A stretch of DNA of 64,000 nucleotides from Perkinsus olseni (Eukaryota > Perkinsozoa > Perkinsida). The translations under genes and the position numbers were made by a program. This document shows positions 10,931-27,294 of this stretch, piece after piece. The DNA lies in assembly GCA_013115125.1 (NCBI GenBank), contig JABANN010000130.1, positions 1-64,000 of the forward strand, read 5' to 3'. How positions within the stretch are numbered: the stretch's first letter is position 1; every line of letters starts with the position of its first letter. The notes beneath the pieces are model-generated. The model saw nothing but the letters and a program-made list of their open reading frames with translations. It was not told the origin of the DNA and did no database searches.

Positions 10931-13900
10931 CTGTAGGACAAATCGTCGTGAATCACGAGATCGATCACGTAAAAGGATCAAGGATCTGTGACGCGCAGCC
11001 ATATAAAACGAGATTTGCTAATCTCAGAGGCAGCGGAGACTCTCACGGAGAGTCTCCGTCGGAGATAGTATAACAGGTGTGCAGCTCGACTAAGTCCTTG
11101 TTGTCTTGCCGAAGCCGTAGGAAAAGCTTCGGCCATGCCGAAGCCGAATCGGCAGATATCTAACCTCGTTGAGCTGAGTGACAGTACAGATCTCAGGAGC
11201 GCTGAGTAGATGGGTTGCATCACTCAGAGGCGCGACTCAGGCAGCCCACACAATTGAGCGGCATGGCTGCCATGATATCTCTCGCGGGATATGGACGGCG
11301 TGGCAGCACTACGGCTTTGCTGATTATGCCAATCACCTTTCTGGTCGTCGACCAGGGACCCTGGCCTGGTCAGCAGGCGTCCTTGTAGCCGTTCCAAATT
11401 ACACCGCTCATCAGTGAAAAGATCACTATCTCGCTGGTTTTAAGAGTACGAGAATTTGAACCTAGAATTTCGTTCTTCGCCGAACGCCGCAGGCACCCAG
11501 CGCCGCGAGTGAGAACATCCCGCGAACTCAGAAGCATCTCGCTTGCGTCGAGGTTTGAAGTCCCTGCAAACGTCCAATCCCGCTTCCGCTGACTTCGAGA
11601 GAGTCACAAGAGTCTTCTGGCTGTTCTTCCGAAAATTTCTTTGGCGGCAAAAGAAATGCCCTTTCCCCATCTTCGAGGACATCGAAGACCGGGATTTCGT
11701 CAAGCTTCAACGCTACAGCAGCTCCGACATTAGCGTCTGCGTAACCGCCTTCAAAAGTGAAGTGAACAGAGCTAATATGACGACATCGTTTCGGTAGAAA
11801 TATAAGTAGCAGGTGAATCTGAGATCTAGTAATAATGAGGAGACAGTATCGGATAAAAGCAGGACTCATGAAGCATGCATGGGAATAGTTTTAGCCTACT
11901 TATGTTCCTTCAGTGGTTCACGTGAACGACTCTCGAGGGCCTCCGCCAGCTTTCTTAAATTCGAGTAATTTAGCCTTATCTCGCGAGGACCAGTGTCGCT
12001 CTCTAGTACTTCAGTAGATTACTCGTCAGTGATGAGCCCTCACAACGCAACTCTGGCTATTTCGTCGGAATATCAATGACCAAATGTACACTCAGGATCT
12101 CTAATGGCCGAATATCATCAGGCAAACTGATCACGTGATCGCCTAGTCTAGTCGCATGATCCGACTGTCGCAAAAGTTACCCTGAAGATCGTAGCTGTTT
12201 AAACGATAGTGCACAAACATAGGAGTCTGTTGATTAAGACTCTCTGCTCTGTCACCATGATGATTCATATTCACATTCGCACTGAGGTTCAGACGCAAAG
12301 TGGGGGAGCGCCAGTGGTACGTTGCAGTCTGCAACGCAACTAACACTTCGGCCACGCACTCGTTTTCAACTTTCCTTGTGACCTCGACGCCAGTTTCTCT
12401 CACCAGGTTTCAGAGCACGAAATGCCCATGGGATAGTCAGGAATTTCCGGAAGGCCATGAACACTCGGCAGGTGTCGGGATGGTTATCGTAATCATAGTC
12501 GTAGGCTGCATTGATCGTCGTCCAGGCGCCCAACTGGATAGCTACCTGGCTAGCGCTGCTGGTGAAATTCTCGCTCTCCTTTTTTACGGCCTGGCATAAG
12601 CCATCCTCGATGACTCGAATTTTCTTGGCGATAAGATAGTACCTCCGTTACGGTGAAGGCTTTACCATAATTGGGAACTCACGCTCGTATAACGTGGCGC
12701 AGGCCTGGCCTGCCAGGCCATGACCTGGCCGCCGGGGATTCCAAGGTCCTTGGACAAAGGATCTACTTGATCAAGCGACGATAGTAGCATATTCAACCAA
12801 ACGGGGGTTTAACTCACCGCGCGTCAAGGGTCTGAATAGTGTTAGAACTGATGAGCACGCATTGCGTGCCACGCAATATGGGATCTCGTGGCGAAGCGCG
12901 AGCCCAAGCTGATCAAAATAACCCATGCCGAATGAATGATGCGGCTAGGGATAGGCTCTGCGCCATGGGTTCCTTGGAATCTTCAAAGAACCCGAGTGGC
13001 ACTGTGAGTCTCGATCATTAGAACACAATTTAAGCCGCTCACTCATCGCATATTCCCAAATGGGAAAATTTTTTATGTGTGTATAGTAGTAGTGACGCAA
13101 CAGCCAAGGAGCTCCGAAAGGGGCTCATAAGTACAGTATGAAACTTAGCTACGATGAACGCCATAGCGTAGCTTGTGTAAGGGTCGAATAGGACAGCTGG
13201 AATGGGACAGTTCACACGATATGGCCTACATGTGAGAATTCTCTTGGGCTATTATATGCCGTTTCTCATATCCCCCCAGATCAACGTTGGTTCTTTCTTT
13301 TGCAGGAAATATATCTGAAAAGAGAAAATTAGGAAGCTGGAAAATTACAAGATTTTCTTGCCTGCAGGCAATGACTGCATTTTTGAGCCTTTTACCTCAT
13401 CACACGTGAAAAAACTTCTCCACTTGGTTCTTCACGGGTTTCTGCAGTCATAAAGAGCATGATTCAGCATCACTTCTTGCGTGTAGGTCCGCACCAGGGC
13501 CGCCAGCAACGAACCTCTGTAATACTACACGTTTCCATCACTCGGACGCGCTCTTTCAACTTTATTGACTTCTTTGTCCTTCACAAGAGTCTCATGAACG
13601 CAGATAACGGCAGAGTCGACTGTTGATGACCACGTCACGTGGTTCGCTCGGCCCACGCCCGAAATATTCGCGAAGACTTCGAGGAAGTTCGTAACAGGAA
13701 TGGCCCGTCCTACATACGCACTACGTATAACGCAGGAGGTGGCTTCTCCGAGGTGCCTCTTCTCTACAAAACATCTGACAACAACCCACACCACAACAAC
13801 TTATCACGCATGCGCCACCATCTGGCAAAAGTTCACGGCATCAAGGAGGAGTAGCGTCAAATGTTTCAAGCTGACACACACAAGGGTGAGTTGCTTTCTA

Positions 13901-14422
13901 TAGTCACTCTCAGCGCTCCACTGCATCTTATTAGATACTGCACATGTATCCATCCGTACCGGCTGAGCCGGCTGAGCTAGCCGCCGGCGCAAAATTGCAT
14001 GTTTTTCTCCGGGAATTTTCGGATATTTCCATGCGAAATTTTCAAGTTCATATATCTGTGACCGAAAAAGAGGTCACTATCTCGAAAAGAAGCCAACCTT
14101 GCCTCAGACTCACAACTGCTTCCGAAATGGCATGAGATCCTCGTGCTTTGAGCTTTGCCCAGATTAGCCGCGACAAATTCGCCCGGGCCCATACAAGCGC
14201 AAGCATCCCATGGCTGCCACGGCTGCGGCTCTGACTAACCTGCAATACTTCACTGTTCTGTCGCTCCAGGGAACCGTGGTCTGCCGTTGATAGTCCGAGT
14301 AATGCTCAAAGTCTTCGAGTCAAAGACAGAGGCAAGATTGTATCAAAAGGAACGACCAGATATTGACGCAACTATAACGCTACAAACCAGAGAGAAGAGA
14401 ACGTAGAGATGTTACGGGTGTA
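10931..14422. other. Gene-poor stretch with hairpins
   Basis: No family motif was found. The stretch contains two perfect inverted repeats near 11034-11058 and 11125-11145, GC-rich palindromic CCTGGCC motifs near 12700-12735, and a possible finger-like fragment at 13639-13854. Scattered open frames are short and without support. Confidence 0.4.
11034..11058. repeat. Inverted repeat, 11-bp arms
   Basis: CGGAGACTCTC is followed by a 3-nt loop and then its exact reverse complement. A strong hairpin could form in DNA or RNA. No gene end is recognised next to it. A second inverted repeat (GCTTCGGC, loop, GCCGAAGC) lies about 80 bases downstream. Confidence 0.7.
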
Positions 14423-16468
<2,046 letters not shown>

Positions 16469-16623
16469 CACGCCAAGTCAACTGCCACAAATCTCAATCG
16501 AGCCCGGGAAGAAAAGCCCCCATCGATCAGCGATAACCGGTCTCTCTACCTCTTCTCCGCCGCATTTCACACCACAAAATAATACAACGGAAAAAAGTAC
16601 ATCACCACAGACAATTGTACATC

Positions 16624-19600
16624 TTAAGTTCGCCTTATACCTTCGGTATAGCTCACTTTCAAATGACTCAGATTCGTTCCCATCTGCGAGAAGAAGCTGG
16701 CGAAGTCGTAAGGCATCGACGCCGTAGCCTTTCCCTCCCCTGTTTTAGCGGCAGCAGGTTCGCTTGCAACCTTCGGTGTTGCCACACGGGAGTGGAGCCG
16801 GGCCCGACCGCTCGCCACCGGCAGCGTCGAGAATCGAGGGACCGATAGTTGCGCAAACGCCGGCTCACTATCGACTGTCGTCACTGAGGAATCCTCGGAG
16901 GCACCGTTTACCGCAGTGGTATTCTCCTCCAACTCACTGCGCAACGGTGCGAACAATAGTCCGCTCTTCGACTCTCGAAGGCCGCCATCTATTAATCGCA
17001 ATAGATCCGCGTTGTCTGGGCATTCTCGGGTTGCGCACGCCCTGATAATCGATAATACACGGCTAGTGGAGTTCGACCCCGCAGTCATTAGTGCTGAAGA
17101 TATCCTCCAAGCTGTCTGGTAGGGCGTGTCGACCTCGACGCGGGCGAGCAACTCCTCCTCGCACCATTCTCGAGTCGACTTCTCGCACACTCGTTCCATT
17201 GCCGAGGTGAGATCCTTGTCGGAAGAAACCGCCGCCACTATGAGCTCGCCAACTCCCTCCTCAGACCGGCAGGCGAAAGACGTTAGCGCAGAGTCATCAT
17301 GACTAAAGACACTGCCCGAAGATACCGAAGAAAAGATATTAGAGATATCTTTCTGTGCGCACAGCGAAGAGTCTTCTTGGTAACCCAGTACGGCACTGCT
17401 GTAAGCGGCCAAGTCCCTGGCATCTTCTGCTCTAGAGTCAGTCGACGGGGCCGCCAGAAAGGCTTCGCACCTCTCAGAGAGCCATTCTCCAACGGCGCCG
17501 ATAACCACGCTCCGAGGGTCCTCCCATAGCTGACTGTCGCACGCGGAAGATTCCAGATTCTCCACCGTAGCCTCAGCTAAATCGACGATCTTGCCAGACT
17601 TCGGCAATCCTCGCTTCAAGAGTACCATCCCAGCCTGCTGCAAGCACGACTCTATTGCAGACCACGCAGAGATCTCTGGCTCATCGGCGCTTCCCGTGAA
17701 GGTCCTCATATAACCTCCCAATCGATCGTGCAATCGATTTCGCAGCACCGCAAGGTCCTTCAAACCCGAGCATTTCTTCGCTTCGCGGACCACACCATCC
17801 AAAACCGCCTTCTTCCACTTGTCCTGCTGTTCTTGGGCTATGACAAACTTCCCGCGCGCCCCGAAATTCCCCACCTCCACAGGCAGCCCCTTCTGTCTCG
17901 CACAGGATACGATAGATTCGAGGTCGCACAGGCCGGAAGATGCCACATCCAATGTCGATTCCAATGCGCACAGCCGGTCGATCACAGACTGGCTGCTGCT
18001 CAGTATCAGATTTTCCCGCGCGCCCAAAAACTCTGATCTCAGCCGATCCACGTCACCCTCAGAGATCACTGCACCGTCGGTCTGCATGAGCATCAATACT
18101 GCGCAACACTCTTGCACCTCAGCAGCTGTTAGGTCGAGCGATCTGAGCGCCTGAGAACGGTACGACCTTCATCAAAAATAAGCCATAAACAGGCCTTAAA
18201 CTCTAGCCTGAATAAAGGCCGAAGAAGACGACGAAATATACTACTATCGAGTAGTCGGATCGAAATTCAGGATTGCGCCCTCAGTTCCACAAAATCTTTT
18301 CCCCGTAGTACGGGACACATCGATGCGGCATACCTGCTTGCAGGTGAGAACTATCGTACTGGGTACATCCTGGCCAGCCTTGTCTTGCTGCTTGAGTAGC
18401 GCCTCCACTGGTAGTTTCGTGTCCGGACACTGATCTCTCAATGACTCTATTCGCGATCGTAGGTGAGGTAAGTCCACCAGATAGCACCTGCCACGACGAG
18501 GTCACCTTTTTGAGCTTCCAGCATCAGTCATCCCATAAAATGCCGACCGCATACTGAAAAAATCTTCGTTCTTACATTCTACGGTTCCATCAAGAAATGG
18601 TCGCGTAAGCTTCCTACGCAATGCGTACATGTGTCACGAGTGTACAGAAAAACGTTCAAGCCGAATCTCGCTATACGGCAGAGGCTAGCTCTGTACGACC
18701 AATTCTCCTCTCTAGGTGCCTCCTGCTATACACGACGGTGAGACAACCGGTAAAACGCCATAGAACAGTAGGACCGACAATACTAAGCCCTGATGGAGGT
18801 CTTCCCGCTACTACCTAGCCGCACCAGCAAAATCCTTGTCTTCCATCATCCTCCACACCGCCTCGCTCATGTCCAGCAGCTTCTTCAGCTCCCTACCAAG
18901 CCCCAGCTCGGGGCTCACGTCCACCGGCTTATCGTCGTAAGAGTCCATCGGGGCAGAATATCGTGCAGCGTCGCAGGCGGCCGCGGACTCGCGGCTCTCT
19001 GTGGCGATCCGGGCCTGCGAAAAGACCACTGAACTCAACAACGTCAATCCACGGCATACTCTGCACGCCTATTATTGCCCCGAAGATAGCCATCCCTCGC
19101 CACATCTGGCTGCAGAAACTACTAACGCAGCCGAACAGAGAAGAGTGTAAGACGCTCGAAGCCCCCACAATACTCCCAAATTTTAAAACACTGCATGCAT
19201 CGGCGAGCACAACTTCGAAAAGTTAGTCATTCCAAGTGACCTACGAAGTTTTTATTACCGTATTTTCCATCAGCTGGCTTATCCCGAAATGCATTTTCTT
19301 AACATTATCGGTGCAAGTGATGAAGTCCCTGTAGTGCTCGGCCGTAACCTGCCGCAACTCCTCCCTCTTCTCCGCTACTTGCAGCCGGGTGGATGACAGC
19401 ACCGAACGCGCCGTTGAAAGAGGGTAATTCCTACGACAAGGACGTGCTCCGCTCCGCCGCCTTTGCCACTATTACTACCTGAACAAGTCGTCCACAGTCG
19501 CCACATTATGCAGCCGCAACAGGGGAGGCGGTGCATCCCTTCTACTATCCACCCCAGGTAAGCTCCGAGCTGGGTAGGCCGCGGTCCTGCTGCTCAGCTC

Positions 19601-19636
19601 CATCGAGCCTTTCCTCTCACCAACCATAGTGGACAT
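16624..19636 (-). CDS. COG1: Conserved oligomeric Golgi complex subunit 1
   Basis: COG1 is a lobe A/B bridging subunit of the COG vesicle tether that retains Golgi enzymes. The N-terminal exon (19479-19636) ends VATVDDLF. The next exon (19259-19430) encodes LQVAEKREELRQVTAEHYRD, then FITCTDNVKKMHFGISQLME, the Vps51/COG1 signature. The third exon (upper end 19014) contains LKKLLDMSEAVWRMMEDKDF followed by AGAAR, matching the conserved pre-helix of the family. Middle exons at about 18130-18800 are only partly resolved; one encodes VDLPHLRSRIESL. The last large exon (16624 to about 18150) runs from LRSLDLTAAEVQECCAVLML to a stop at 16624 and is roughly 500 residues long without introns. Splicing AG|G and phase 0 junctions joins the N-terminal exons cleanly. 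In-frame ATGs occur at 19636, 19627 and 19603, so the exact start is open. The C-terminal assignment rests on continuity, not on strong motifs. Confidence 0.72.
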
Positions 19637-19830
19637 AAAAATAGGCAAACTATTCCGACTTTCTTCCGTCCGCTCAGTGACGATCCCCAGCTCTATTGAA
19701 GAGAGTACGTAAACTCAAAGTCTCCTGTCGTACGCTACTCACTTCAGCCTTTGAGGCTATCTTGATAGAAAAACAGTAAATCGAGCCACGGCATATTTCG
19801 GAAAAAATTCAGCAACTTGACAGCTCGTCC

Positions 19831-21888
<2,058 letters not shown>

Positions 21889-22274
21889 GCTCGCTACTAG
21901 GACAACAGAGAAGGCACTGCCAAGCAACGACTCGACGTTCGATACACCGGAGCACCCGCGGACACCCAAGACACTGACGCTCGAATACGCTCGCCAAAAA
22001 ACATTAGTAAGGACGAAAAGGCATCCGAAATTTTTCAACTCAATTTCGGTTTCCAGCATCCGCTCTATCCACCTCGACAATGTACAACGCCGCCCAGCAA
22101 CAATTGATGCCAACACAACAACGTACTTGTAGTACACACGATGACTCCGACGGAACCATCTTGTTAGGAACAACAACAAAGTCACTGGTATTTAGCAGTA
22201 CCGTACTACTAAACAATCACCGTCGAGCAGCACCTCGCCGCAGCGGTGACACATTGGAGTCAGCCGACTACAGT
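21889..22274. other. Spacer between the two galE copies
   Basis: This 386-base stretch holds the 5' flank of the distal copy and the 3' flank of the proximal copy. I see no gene, hairpin or obvious repeat; the minus strand stays partly open upstream of the ATG at 21888. Confidence 0.5.
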
Positions 22275-23388
22275 CTACTGAGCTTCCTCCTTAGGGGCCT
22301 CCTTATCGTAACCATAAGGATTCTCACTCTGCCACTTCCAAGCATCCGTCATGATCGTTTTCATGTCACGAGTGGCCTCCCATCCCAACTCATTCTTAGC
22401 CAGAGCAGGGTTGCAGATAACACTGCCAAGATCACCGGGACGACGGGCGACAACCTTGTAGGGAATCTTTCTTCCCGAAGCTTCCTCGAGGCCCTCGATC
22501 ATCTCAAGCACGCTAGCGCCACGTCCAGTACCGAGGTTGTGAATATGAGCACCATGGACATCATCACGCAGAAGGTAGGTGACAGCCTTAACATGAGCAT
22601 CGGCCAAATCCATAACATGGATATAATCCCGGACGCCTGTTCCATCACGGGTGTCATAATCATTGCCGAAGACGTTGACGCAGGGGCGACGGCCGACAGC
22701 AACCTGCTGCACATAAGGCATCAGATTGTTGGGGCGACCGTTGGGGGATTCCCCGATGAGACCAGAGGGATGGGCACCAACAGGATTGAAGTAACGGAGA
22801 AGCTCAACCTTCATGTCCTTATCAGCAACGCAAACGTCCTCCATGATCTGCTCGGTCATGAGCTTAGTCTGGCCATAGGGGTTGATCGGCCCGAGGGCAT
22901 CAGTCTCGACAAGGGGCCTCTCCTGTGGCTTGTACACAGTAGCGCTGCTGGAGAAGACGACCTTCTTGCAGTCGTTCTTGATCATGGCCTCCAACATAGT
23001 GATGGTGCCGCTGATGTTATTATGGTAGTACTTAAGGGGCTTCTCGACGCTCTCACCGACGGCCTTGAAGCCGGCGAAGTGAATAACACAGTCGAAGTGC
23101 TCAGCAGAGAAGAGCTTTTCCATGGCAGCGGCATCACAGCAGTCGGCCTTGAAGAAGGGGACATCAACACCCGTGATGGTCTTCAGACGCTCGAGGACGA
23201 TCGGGTTAGAGTTGGACAAATTATCGAGGATGGCGCACTGAAAAGAACGATGAAATTTGAAGAGCAACAGCAAGAGGAAGGCTTACGTCATAGCCGGCCT
23301 GAAGGAGCTGCACGATGGTGTGCGAGCCAATGTAACCCATACCACCAGCGCATAGCACGCGACCCTTGCTGCTAGTAGAGACGGCCAT
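22275..23388 (-). CDS. galE: UDP-glucose 4-epimerase, one-intron copy
   Basis: It has the same reaction as its neighbour. Two exons, 23287-23388 and 22275-23237, encode about 354 residues. The single intron (23238-23286) sits at exactly the position of the first intron of the neighbouring copy, after GYD. Motifs: GGMGYIGSHTIV (NAD binding), VIHFAGFKAVGESVEKP, VVFSSSATVYKPQERPLVE, NPYGQTKLM (catalytic tyrosine and lysine), [39 protein letters not shown]. It ends KEEAQ and then stop. Compared with its neighbour, it lacks introns 2-4 and keeps the reading frame throughout. The start ATG at 23388 is followed by AVSTSSKGRVLCAGGM, closely matching the paralogue's MVGPSSSKGRVLCTGGM, which supports both starts. 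Confidence 0.93.
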
Positions 23389-24160
23389 AATAATAGGAAC
23401 GAAGGCGACAGGAAAGAAAGAGAACCTGAATGATGACTGAATACCTGTCCTGATTGCCGAGACAACAACAGCACCGAGCAACAACGGTCACTGCGAGAGA
23501 CGCTTTCGACTCGGCGGAACCTCGGCAGCATTTACCGACTATACACTACTACGATTACTATCAGAGCAACAACGTAAATGCGCTTAGGCTAGCACACAGG
23601 ACGAAGCTGCGGTCCTTGGTTCCACCGGCCAAAACGACGGAGCGAAGCGATTCGTATTGCGCAACTTTCGCAGCGGAGCGAAGCGATTCGTATTTGACAA
23701 CTTCATGTTGAAGTACCGCAACCCTCGCTCCTTTTTATTGGTTTCTCGACGGGTTCCCCAATGCACGAAGCAGCGAGATGCTCAGGACGTTCATGCGGAT
23801 CTCTTTCGTGGCTTGGAGTTCGCCTAAGAATCCTATCATTGCATGGCAGGTGTATTAAATCGAATTTTGCTTGGTCCATCCGTGTTCTCCATCTTGCGCT
23901 GATTGATGAGTGTGAGGATACTGTGGACAACGATGCCAACCGGGACCTATGGAACCCAGCTGCGAAGGGGGCGATCATACATAGTAGCATTATAGCCCAG
24001 CCCTGCCGTTATAAGCGCCATTGCCTTTGGAATTGCCTCTAGCTCGCTCCTCGTTCTGTCCACTGCGTGTGATGCTTCCGGTGTGACTAGTAGAATGCTA
24101 TGAAGTCGTTGGCAGTAGTCTCATTTACCCATAACCCCGTACAGGGGTCGTACAGTGCCC
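23389..24160. other. Intergenic, short repeat pair
   Basis: No gene is visible. Two copies of GGAGCGAAGCGATTCGTATT occur near 23640 and 23672. A third, slightly diverged copy lies in an intron near 25553. Confidence 0.5.
23637..23691. repeat. Short interspersed repeat, two copies
   Basis: GGAGCGAAGCGATTCGTATT appears twice, about 32 bases apart, and again with CATGTT after GATT near 25553. The core GCGAAGCG is nearly palindromic. It could be a regulatory motif or the remnant of a small repeat family. Confidence 0.65.
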
Positions 24161-24162
24161 AT

Positions 24163-26801
24163 CATGAATCTCATCCAGAGCGTCAAACGGCGGGTATCGA
24201 GAGACCGGCTCAGCGGCTCATCTCCCTTCAGGAGTAGCAGCGCCAGCCCCTTCCCATTGTACAGGTCCATCCTCTCAGGTAAGTCTGCTGGGGGCCGATC
24301 CTCCCTGTCGTCCACTGATGGTTCGCCGCCAGCTAAGACCGGCATGAACGGTTCAATGACCAGCAGGAGGACAGAAAGGGATCTGGTGAGTCCTCGGGCG
24401 GTCTTGACAAAGCATAGTAGTTTCGCTTCGACTAGATGCTCGACAAGCTAGCTGAGGATCTCCCTGCAAGAGCTATCCTATACAGCCATGATACAGACAA
24501 CCCCTTCGCTGGGTTACCATCACTGCAAGGTGGTACGCCATCAGCGGCCCAACTTGTGGACTGTTTCTCCTTCAGAGACACCCTTTGCGGACCAGCAGTT
24601 GGTGCTTCGATTGAAGCTCCGGGCTTGCCGTGTTGTCTTCCACTTCCATGACGAGACTTCATTCTTTCGAGAGAAGGAGGCCAAGCGTCAGACGCTGCTG
24701 GATATTTTAGAGTGGGTACTTGGTCGCCTCATACAGAGGCGACCGAGGTTTCTCTCGCGTCAGCCTTTTCCACTGTGTAGTTCATCGTTCGCAATTTGTA
24801 CTTGTACTGCCTGCTCCTTTCGAAGGTTTATAAATCAAGCGAGGAACTGCTATGATGACAAGGTTGCCGCGGAAATCGTGGCTATGACGGCTGCTAACAT
24901 GTTCCGCACGGTAGTATGACGGGTGAGATGCGTACACCAGCTGGAGGCTGCAAAAGTGAGAGCACTGATGGAATTGGGATTGAGAGTTTATAAAGAAATA
25001 TCCAGTGAAAGACTGTGGACATGCCGGGAATCGAACCCGGGGCCTTCTGCATGCGAAGCAGACGTGATACCGCTACACCACACGCCCAGATGAAAATTCA
25101 TCTGGTTCACCGGGCTCATCTCCATACTTTCTCAGTTACCACCTCCTCGGGTTCAAAACCCAATGGCCCTATTCGATTTGGAAGAGGACGAGCCTGTCCT
25201 CGACCAGTCCTGGCCCCATTTGCAAATAGTGTAAGAATCTTCCGACACGAGGCGAGCCAGGTCGAACATCAGATATGAGATATTCTTTCGGTTCATCGTG
25301 TCCAATGAAGTTGACCCTCGATCCTTAAGAAAACACATAGATCAGAATTTCATATCCAGGTGGGCGTGACTATGGACGGTCCTTCCACGCCTTCCCTTGC
25401 CTTTTCCCTTGTGCAGGTTTCTCGCTACTTTTGAATCCGACGATGCCCGGGAGAGGGAGTATCTTAAAACTATCTTGCACCGTATTTATGGTAAGCGGCA
25501 TTACTCGACGATTGCGTCCTCTCTATAGTGTTATGGTCGCAGGTCGCGGCGGAGCGAAGCGATTCATGTTGTGTATTTGTCTCTTGGCAGGTAAAATGAT
25601 GGCCATGCGAGCGTTCATCCGCCGCTCACTACAACATTTCCTCATGCGTATCACCAGCGAATCTGCCGGGCACAATGGCGTCGCCGAAATACTGGAGATT
25701 TTGGGCTCGATAATTAATGGCTTTGCCCTCCCTCTCAAGGAAGAGCATAAGCTCTTTCTTGAGAAGTGTCTAATTCCCCTGCACACCGTAAGTCGGCTCC
25801 TCGGCGCGGCATGACGACAGCAACTCGTCAGGCTCGGTCGCTCAACGCCTTCTCCCAGCCACTCTCCTATTGCATAGCACAGTACGTTGAGAAGGACTCC
25901 AGGCTCGCAACAACGGTTATCAGAGGTACTATGCGTTATCCTTGTCGGGAACCTACTTGTATCGCGCAGGACTTCTCCGTTTCTGGCCTGTAATCAGTCC
26001 ATCTAAGGAGGTCCAGTTCCTGACTGAAATGGAGGAGATCCTTGAGGTACCTCTGTTCATCATAGATCAACTCGCTACATCATCTCAAAGATGCGGCATC
26101 CGCGTTGGGTAGTTCATAGGAATTCCGCAGGCTTGGTGTCGAACTACATGAACTGTGAAGGTCCGGGTGTGAACTGCAGAAGGAACTTCCGGTACTCCAC
26201 CCGTTTCGCTCTCCCTTTCAGCTCACTCAACCGCCAGAGCTCGACGAGGTCAAGTTCGAGCTCTTCAAAAGACTCGCCAAATGCCTCGTCAGCCCGCATT
26301 TCCAGGTGGCTCGACTAGTCGACTAGAGTCACGTCATCTATCATCGATGAACTGCAGGTTGCCGAGAGGGCCTTGTTTTATTGGAATAACGATGTGCTCG
26401 TACGAATCATCAACGATAACCGGCGGATGATCTTCCCTATAATTGTTGGCCCGTTGTGAGCTCTACACGGTGAGAAGCTACGTGTGCATGCGTGCTGAGC
26501 GAGGTACGATAATTCGCTCACTCACTGGAATAGCACAGTACACGGGCTCACCTGCAACGTGATGAAGTTGTTGATGGAAGCGGACCCTCCACTATTTGAT
26601 TCCTGCAGCGCCGCTCACCGAATGGAGTCCGGCAAGTAAGAAGATGTGGTGGCGACCGTGGCAGGCGGCATCTCAGGTCGGACGCGAGTGAATCGCTACG
26701 GGCCTCGCGATGGAAGCTGCTGGAGGAAAACTATCAAGTGATTGCAAGATTGCAAGATGACAGAGCAATGGCGGGATGATTATCCCGCGAACAATTCGTG
26801 A
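24163..26801 (+). CDS. PPP2R5: PP2A regulatory subunit B56 (PPP2R5 family)
   Basis: This subunit directs the PP2A catalytic core to phosphoproteins. The exons, in order, match the HEAT-like B56 family: [20 protein letters not shown] then [35 protein letters not shown]; after a 225-nt intron (24911-25135) [20 protein letters not shown] then [45 protein letters not shown] then [43 protein letters not shown] then [91 protein letters not shown]. Donor and acceptor sites join these in frame wherever I checked. The stop is at about 26799. The N-terminus is uncertain (ATGs at 24163, 24344 and 24436 are all possible). The peptide [20 protein letters not shown] is almost the animal sequence, so the family call is secure. 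A tRNA gene lies antisense in one intron. Confidence 0.9.
25016..25087 (-). tRNA. tRNA-Ala (CGC)
   Basis: The minus strand folds as a full cloverleaf. The acceptor GGGCGTG pairs with CATGTCC (with G-U pairs). The anticodon loop is TTCGCAT, giving anticodon CGC, and the T arm is CCGGG TTCGATT CCCGG. There is no encoded CCA and no intron. It lies inside the 24911-25135 intron of the B56 gene, on the opposite strand. Confidence 0.92.
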
Positions 26802-26978
26802 GTCCGACGAGGCGGTAGCTCGGATGATGCGCTGGCTCCACGTGAACTAGACGCCGCTGGGGGCGTCCTCTTCACAACCATTTGTCGATCGCTGCTTCTC
26901 GCCTACTGAGTAGCACGCAGACACACAGCTCAGGAACTAGTGATGGCTGGTGATATCTTCCTCTTTAGGTTGAACACG

Positions 26979-27294
26979 ATGGTGGTGGTGGTGGTGGTCG
27001 CCGTTTGTACTGTTGGCCTCGCTGCTGTGGCTACCGGAAGCTCTCATATGACTTCACATCACCATGTGTGTACTTTCTCGTAACTTGTTGTGCAACCGTG
27101 CAACTTCTCATGTAACGTTTTCTCAGCAGTTTGCAAGCCTCCCTGTTGTGTTCGGCCTCCGCATCAATGCTCATCACCGGATTGCCGTATACACGAATGC
27201 GGCTGGTTTTGATCACTGGGCTGTGTGCTACCTTGACGGGGTCGAGTCGCTAGGGATCAATGACGCGCAGGGCTATCAGCTAATTATGGCGTGA
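26979..27294 (+). CDS. Small secreted protein with poly-valine signal peptide
   Basis: ATG at 26979 starts in a GTG repeat and encodes MVVVVVVVAVCTVGLAAVAT, a convincing signal peptide, followed by GSSHMTSHHH. A GT-AG intron (about 27065-27123, CACCAT|GTGTGT to TTCTCAG) then joins QFASLPVVFGLRINAHHRIA, VYTNAAGFDHWAVCYLDGVE and SLGINDAQGYQLIMA before TGA. The mature product would be about 65 residues, with one cysteine in the second exon. The family is unknown. The intron boundaries are inferred from phase and consensus only. Confidence 0.5.

Noticed and set aside
13525-13903. Overlapping small frames considered as an intact DNA transposon
   Set aside because: No DDE/DDD catalytic region, no terminal inverted repeats and no target duplication were visible.
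22080-23375. 431-codon plus-strand open frame
   Set aside because: It is the shadow of the galE gene on the other strand, which has complete catalytic motifs.
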